A DNA stretch of 18,662 bases from JAJRXR01 sp044439985 (GTDB lineage Bacteria > Planctomycetota > Phycisphaerae > Phycisphaerales > UBA1924). Location: contig JBITAG010000083.1 of NCBI GenBank assembly GCA_044439985.1, positions 1-18,662 on the forward strand, in the 5' to 3' direction. Below, piece by piece: positions 14,816 through 18,662 of this stretch. Both the position numbers and the translations under genes were made by a program. The stretch's first letter is position 1, and each line of letters opens with the position of its first letter. The notes under the pieces were generated by a model, which had not been told where the DNA came from, ran no database searches, and saw only the letters and a program-made list of their open reading frames with translations.

Positions 14816-16665
14816 CAGTCCCGCCTCAGCAGTTCGAGGCGTTCGGCCCGCCCACCGGCGTAGTTGAACCCCTGCACACGATCGAACACCTCCCAGCGCG
14901 ACGCGCCCAGGTCCACGCCCAGCCCCTCCGGCACGATGAGGACCCCGTCCGGGTGGCGGCGTGTCCACGACGGGATCGCCGAGGCCTCGAGACGCTGCGC
15001 CCGTCCCCGGGTCGCGAAGATCAGGCTGTCCTCGTGGTACCCCACGTTCGCGACGGGCGCGTCCGCCATCTCGGCCTCCCGGATCGAGGCGACGAGGCGC
15101 GGCGTGATCCAGACGGCTCGGGCGCGCGGCAGCACGAACTGGAGGAACGTCCACGCGAAAATCACCGACGCGAGGACGCCGGCGCCCTGTGCCGCGAGCA
15201 CGTAGTGGTGGTCGAAGGTCCCGACGGTGCGCCACATCAGGACGAGGCAGGCGCCCGCGCCCACCGCTGCGCACGTGATCGCGACCCACCCGCCCCCGAG
15301 CAGTGCAACAACGACGGGGAGCACCACGCAGAGCAGAATCCCGATCGCGCCCCAGATGCGCAGGCCGAGGCGGAGCCTGGCGAAGGAGTCGGAGTCCATC
15401 GCCTTGCGGGCCGCGTCGATCACCGCCGCCGCGCTCATCAGCGCCAACGCCGGGTAGAGCGGCATGGTGTAGTGCGGCAGTTTGGTGGAGACCAACTCGA
15501 ACACCACCCAGCTGGGGACCACCCACGCGAGAAGCAGGACCTCGGCGTCCCGCCCCACCACCCGCTCCCGCCAACGCGCCGGCAGGCTCCGGACGCGCTC
15601 GCCCCAGCCCCCGTCAGACTCCGGCAGACGCACCGCCAGCCGCCACGTGCGCACGAACGCGACCATCGTGAGCATCGACCCGGGCCAGAAGAGCACGGCC
15701 AGGAGGACCAGGTGATACCCCGGCGGGCCCCAGTGCCCCTCCTTGGGTGAGGACGAACGCCCCAGCGTCTCGTCGAACGCGATCTCCCAGAGCAGGCCCC
15801 ACCCCACCCGCTGCCCGATGCCGATGAGCCAGGGGGCGAGCATCGCCGTGAGAACCACCAGCCCGATGAGCGGGTGGGTCCGACGGAGCCACCTCCACTC
15901 CCCGGCGATGACGCTCACGCCCAACGCCGTGAGGAGGACCACCAGGGGCGTCACCGGCCCCTTGGTCAGCATCCCGGCGCCGATCGCGCCCCAGAACGCC
16001 AAGGTGGTCCACCAATCGGAGGCGACCTCCCGCCGGGTCCAGATCCGGGTCAGGGCCCACATCGCCAGTGTCGTGAAGGCGAGCAGCGCCTGATCGGCGC
16101 GCGCCTGATGGGCGTCCCACACCACCAGCGGACAGACGCCCAGGAGGACCCCCCCGAGCCACGCCGCCCTCGCGTCCACCAGAAGGAGGCCGAGTCGCCA
16201 GGTCGCCAGGCAGGCGACGATCGCCCCGAGCACCGAGGGCAGCCGGTACATCCAGATCGCGTCGCGCGCCGGATCCCCCCCGGTGAGCACGAACGCCGAA
16301 CCACTCTGGAGCCAGTAGATGAGCGGCGGTTTGTTCAGTCGCGGGCGGTCCTGCACCATCGGCGCCACCAGCCCCCCCGCGTGCGGGCCCGCCCGGAGCT
16401 GACCGTCCTCGGTGCGTTGAAGCGGGCGTTCGTCGCGGGCCGAGGCGTCCAAGGCCACCGACTCGAACATCTGGCGGCTCGCCTGGGCGAAACGCGCCTC
16501 GTCGCGATCGATCGTGGGGATGCTCCAGAGTCCGGGCAGATAGACTGCCAGGCAGACCAGCGTGAGCGTCAGCCCGCCGAGAAGGCCGCGGGCGAATCGC
16601 TCTCCGCCCGCCCCGCGCAAGGGTCCAAGCCCGGACCAACGATCCAGCCGTTCCCCGCCGCTCAT
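14815..16665 (-). CDS. GT39/ArnT-like membrane glycosyltransferase
   Basis: A 616-aa polytopic protein of the PMT/ArnT (GT-C) type, which transfers a sugar from a polyprenyl-phosphate donor on the outer face of the membrane. The first periplasmic loop carries IDRDEARFA (52-60), with the acidic pair of the family. It is followed by RPRLNKPPLIYW (about 106-117), the KPPL motif. The stretch between these two is longer than usual (about 47 residues). Many further helices follow, and the last 100 residues form a soluble domain. The start is ATG 16665, with GAGG six bases upstream; an in-frame ATG at 16890 adds a Ser/Arg-rich stretch running into the divergent gene. The acceptor (lipid A, glycan or protein) cannot be deduced. 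Confidence 0.85.
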   Translation of the reverse strand: MSGGERLDRWSGLGPLRGAGGERFARGLLGGLTLTLVCLAVYLPGLWSIPTIDRDEARFAQASRQMFESVALDASARDERPLQRTEDGQLRAGPHAGGLVAPMVQDRPRLNKPPLIYWLQSGSAFVLTGGDPARDAIWMYRLPSVLGAIVACLATWRLGLLLVDARAAWLGGVLLGVCPLVVWDAHQARADQALLAFTTLAMWALTRIWTRREVASDWWTTLAFWGAIGAGMLTKGPVTPLVVLLTALGVSVIAGEWRWLRRTHPLIGLVVLTAMLAPWLIGIGQRVGWGLLWEIAFDETLGRSSSPKEGHWGPPGYHLVLLAVLFWPGSMLTMVAFVRTWRLAVRLPESDGGWGERVRSLPARWRERVVGRDAEVLLLAWVVPSWVVFELVSTKLPHYTMPLYPALALMSAAAVIDAARKAMDSDSFARLRLGLRIWGAIGILLCVVLPVVVALLGGGWVAITCAAVGAGACLVLMWRTVGTFDHHYVLAAQGAGVLASVIFAWTFLQFVLPRARAVWITPRLVASIREAEMADAPVANVGYHEDSLIFATRGRAQRLEASAIPSWTRRHPDGVLIVPEGLGVDLGASRWEVFDRVQGFNYAGGRAERLELLRRD

Positions 16666-16714
16666 GCCTGACCTCGACGCGTCATCACGGGCCGACTCTA
16701 CCCCAGCTCCCTCG

Positions 16715-17404
16715 ATGGCGACGTGGGCGGGTCTGGCGTTGTTGATCCTGGGCGGGGTCGTGTTCCCCTGGGATGGGCCCGTCAGCGACGCCGCCCGGTC
16801 GCTCCGGCTCGGGGGGGATCTGCGTCGCGAGCTGGAGGCGCTCCAGCAGTACGGGCAGGGCGCCTCCATCCTCCTCGTGGTTCTCCTCATCTGGGCGCTC
16901 GACCCGCCCCGACGCCGGCGCCTGCTCGACTACGCCCTGGCGATCGGCGTGACCGCCCTGGCGGTGATGCCGATGAAGCTCCTGGTCGGGCGTCCGCGCC
17001 CGAAGTTCGGTGATCCGGAGCACATCCTGGGCCCGCTGGGCGTTTACCCCGTCGGCGAGGACGCGGGGCTCCGCCACGCCTGGGAGGTCGGCTCGGGGAT
17101 CTCGAGCGATCTCTGGTCGATGCCCTCGAGCCACACGGCGTACGCGGTCGTGCTGAGCGTCTTCCTCACCCTGATGTACCCCAAGCTCCGCTGGATCGCC
17201 GTGGGCCTGGCCCTGCTCGTGGGGGTCTGCCGGGTGCTCTTTGGCGCCCATTACCCCTCCGACGTGCTTGTCGGGGGCGGGCTGGCGCTGCTGGTGGCCC
17301 CGCCGATCGTCCGATCATGGCGGGGTGTTCGGCTGCTGGACTGGCTCTGGGTCCGGCTGGTGGACAAGAACGCGACACCCGCCTGGCCGGGGAAGAAGTC
17401 TTGA
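16715..17404 (+). CDS. PAP2-family membrane lipid phosphatase
   Basis: A 229-aa protein with about six helices and all three PAP2 motifs: K88-LLVGRP-R95-P, PSSH (137-140, usually PSGH), and C172-R173-x5-H179-x3-D183. Such enzymes dephosphorylate undecaprenyl diphosphate or phosphatidyl phosphates at the outer membrane face. The start ATG 16715 is chosen over ATG 16664 because the stretch between them has poor GC at third codon positions (about 10 of 16), unlike the gene body. That upstream ATG would also overlap the start codon of the divergent glycosyltransferase, whose Shine-Dalgarno lies there. Neither start has a Shine-Dalgarno. BacA-independent carrier recycling for wall and polysaccharide synthesis is a plausible role, but the substrate is unproven. 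Confidence 0.88.
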   Translation: MATWAGLALLILGGVVFPWDGPVSDAARSLRLGGDLRRELEALQQYGQGASILLVVLLIWALDPPRRRRLLDYALAIGVTALAVMPMKLLVGRPRPKFGDPEHILGPLGVYPVGEDAGLRHAWEVGSGISSDLWSMPSSHTAYAVVLSVFLTLMYPKLRWIAVGLALLVGVCRVLFGAHYPSDVLVGGGLALLVAPPIVRSWRGVRLLDWLWVRLVDKNATPAWPGKKS

Positions 17405-17424
17405 GGCATCCTGAGAGCCCGGAA

Positions 17425-17441
17425 GGGGGCTAAACTCCCCC
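17425..17441 (+). terminator. GGGGG/CCCCC hairpin between PAP2 gene and tRNA-Ser
   Basis: GGGGG 17425-17429 pairs with CCCCC 17437-17441 around the loop CTAAACT, 20 bp after the PAP2 stop. No T-run follows. The loop contains TAAACT (17431-17436), ending 11 bp before the mature tRNA, which is where a -10 box could lie. The same bases may therefore end one transcript and start the next, or simply be a leader hairpin. Confidence 0.3.
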
Positions 17442-17447
17442 CCCACC

Positions 17448-17534
17448 GGAGAGGTGGCTGAGTGGTTTAAGGCGCACGATTGGAATTCGTGTGGGGGTTT
17501 ACGCCCCTCGGGGGTTCGAATCCCCCCCTCTCCG
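17448..17534 (+). tRNA. tRNA-Ser (anticodon GGA)
   Basis: The cloverleaf is complete. Acceptor GGAGAGG (17448-17454) pairs with CCTCTCC (17527-17533), with G as the discriminator base. The D-arm holds GCTGAGTGGTTTAAGGC. The anticodon stem is CACGA/TCGTG (17475-17479, 17487-17491) with loop TTGGAAT and anticodon GGA at 17482-17484. A long class II variable arm with a GGGG/CCCC stem is typical of Ser. The T-stem GGGGG/CCCCC flanks TTCGAAT. No CCA is encoded. It reads UCC and UCU codons. Confidence 0.97.
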
Positions 17535-17664
17535 CTTCATCGAGACCCCGTTGCCCGGAGCCCTGTGTTTGCAGTGGTTTGCGAGCAGCGGGGTTGTTCG
17601 TTGGCCCCCCGCTTCTCCTCGGGTCGGATCGGTGGTCGATGGGCCCCCTTTCAGAGCGCCGAAC

Positions 17665-17737
17665 CGCGCCGGGGGTGTGCGCGTGTCGGCCCCGCGTCGG
17701 GGCGTTGCCCGGCGTCCTGGGAACTCGGCCCGGCGCG
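17665..17737. other. Nested inverted repeat in the tRNA-RND spacer
   Basis: A perfect 9-bp inverted repeat (CGCGCCGGG 17665-17673, CCCGGCGCG 17729-17737) encloses a perfect 6-bp hairpin (17689-17694 with 17698-17703, loop CGT). It lies 26 bp after the stop of the minus-strand RND gene and may terminate its transcript. No U-run is present. The rest of the 228-bp spacer (17535-17762) holds no gene that I can see. Confidence 0.3.
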
Positions 17738-17762
17738 CTCCGGCGGCGGGACCCAGCCTCGC

Positions 17763-18662
17763 CTACCCCCCCGGGACGGGGTCTTTCGGCCTGCCTCCAC
17801 GGAGCAGTTCGGACCCGCGCCGGATGAGCACGAAGAAGGCCGGGACGAAGAAGACGCCGATGAAGGTGGACGCCAGCATCCCCCCGATCACGCCCGTGCC
17901 GATGCTGTGGCGAGCGGCGGCGCCGGCGCCGGAGCTGACCGCGAGAGGGACCACACCGAGGATGAACGCCATCGAGGTCATGACGATCGGGCGGAAACGG
18001 AGTCGGGCGGCCTCCAGCGCGGCATCCACCGGCCGGCGCCCCTGGCGCACCTGGTCCACGCAGAACTCAACGATGAGAATCGCGTTCTTCGCGGAGAGGC
18101 CGACCAGGGTCAGCAGGCCGATCTGGAAGTAGATGTCCTGCGCCAGACCGCGCACCATGATCGCCACAAACGCGCCGAGCACCGCGATCGGCACGGCCAG
18201 GAGCACGACGATCGGGAGCGACCAACGCTCGTACTGCGCCGCGAGCACCAGGAAGACCACCACGAGGCCGAAGGCGAGCACGATCGGGGCCTGGTTGCCC
18301 GCCTTGAGGGCCTGGTACGTCTCGCCGCTCCATTCGTAGCCGTATCCCGCGGGGAGGGACTCCTCGGCGAGCGTCGCGATCCGCTCGATCGCCTCCCCGC
18401 TGCTGACGCCGGGCGCCGGAGAGCCGTTGATCTGCACGGAAGGGAACCCGTTGAAACGGGTCACCACGTTCGGCCCGGTCCGGAAGTGTGAATCAACGAC
18501 ACCCGAGAGGGGGACCATGCCTCCCTTCTCGTTGCGGACGAACACCCGCCCGATGTCTCCGGGATCGTCGCGGAAGCTCGGCTCGGCCTGCGCCTGCACG
18601 CGCCACACGCGCCCGAACTTGGAGAAATCGTTGACGTACAGGGCGCCGAAGTAGGCCTGCAG
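17763..18662 (-). CDS. AcrB-type RND efflux pump permease (C-terminal part)
   Basis: The last 299 residues of an inner-membrane HAE1 RND transporter; the start lies beyond the right edge. The visible part begins in the porter domain (LQAYFGALYVNDFSKFGRV), continues through DDPGDIGRVFVRN and VQINGSPAPG, and ends with the last transmembrane helices. It closely resembles AcrB over its whole length. The proton-relay Lys in GLSAKNAILIVEF and the Arg in RFRPIVMTSMAFILG are both present, so the pump looks functional. The family exports drugs and amphiphiles through a TolC-like channel with a periplasmic adaptor. No adaptor gene lies downstream; it would be expected upstream, outside the window. GTG 18608 is internal, not the start. 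Confidence 0.95.
   Translation of the reverse strand: MQAYFGALYVNDFSKFGRVWRVQAQAEPSFRDDPGDIGRVFVRNEKGGMVPLSGVVDSHFRTGPNVVTRFNGFPSVQINGSPAPGVSSGEAIERIATLAEESLPAGYGYEWSGETYQALKAGNQAPIVLAFGLVVVFLVLAAQYERWSLPIVVLLAVPIAVLGAFVAIMVRGLAQDIYFQIGLLTLVGLSAKNAILIVEFCVDQVRQGRRPVDAALEAARLRFRPIVMTSMAFILGVVPLAVSSGAGAAARHSIGTGVIGGMLASTFIGVFFVPAFFVLIRRGSELLRGGRPKDPVPGG

Noticed and set aside
17448..17762. Integration site or mobile element next to tRNA-Ser
   Set aside because: No integrase, no repeat of the tRNA 3' end, and ordinary chromosomal genes on both sides.
17454..18491. Plus-strand open frame starting inside tRNA-Ser
   Set aside because: It runs through the tRNA and then antisense to the RND pump, and shows no family features.
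1..18662. CRISPR array, toxin-antitoxin pair, insertion sequence or prophage
   Set aside because: No spaced direct repeats, no transposase, integrase or phage protein, and no small paired genes were found on either strand.

Overview
The window is a GC-rich, densely packed bacterial chromosome segment. Gene content suggests a Planctomycetota bacterium, possibly of class Phycisphaerae. The pointers are very high GC, weak or absent Shine-Dalgarno sequences with several GTG starts, a small membrane protein ending in a CxxC/CPxC zinc ribbon, a DinG helicase of the NYVS type, and an intact PBP2/RodA wall-elongation pair. This placement is inference from protein style; there is no rRNA here to confirm it.

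Layout from left to right. The last 18 codons of a plus-strand gene (2-58) meet a membrane zinc-ribbon protein (62-805, minus). Next is a minus-strand pair, a hexose-phosphate mutase (2487-3896) followed after 15 bp by a KAP-like membrane P-loop ATPase (906-2471). Then come a DinG-type helicase (3976-6138), an exceptional 153-bp imperfect palindrome (6151-6303), and a minus-strand cluster read as folE2 > mrdA (PBP2) > rodA > rsmG (11725 down to 6301). Two unrelated polytopic membrane proteins stand head to head (11840-12718 minus, 12835-14064 plus). truB and a GT39/ArnT-like glycosyltransferase form a minus-strand pair with a TGATG junction (16665 down to 14072). Divergent from them are a PAP2 lipid phosphatase (16715-17404) and tRNA-Ser(GGA) (17448-17534). 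The window ends in the C-terminal part of an AcrB-type RND efflux pump (17763-18662, minus, running off the edge).

The genes are mostly housekeeping, with an envelope theme. PBP2 and RodA make and cross-link peptidoglycan. A PAP2 phosphatase and a lipid-linked-sugar glycosyltransferase lie side by side and may share an undecaprenyl carrier. The mutase supplies hexose-1-phosphates for nucleotide sugars, and an RND pump exports toxic compounds. FolE2, RsmG, TruB and tRNA-Ser serve folate/queuosine synthesis and translation. I see no CRISPR array, transposase, phage gene or recognisable defence system.

The strongest unexplained signal is the 6151-6303 palindrome. Its two 28-nt ends pair without a gap (23 Watson-Crick, 2 wobble, 3 mismatches), it is bounded by TA on both sides, and its right end contributes the stop codon of rsmG. 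It could be a MITE-like insertion or a structured RNA. Secondary points are a DinG whose first Fe-S cysteine is serine, a KAP-like ATPase with membrane helices between Walker A and Walker B, an enlarged PBP2, and GC-rich hairpins without U-tracts after most transcription units.
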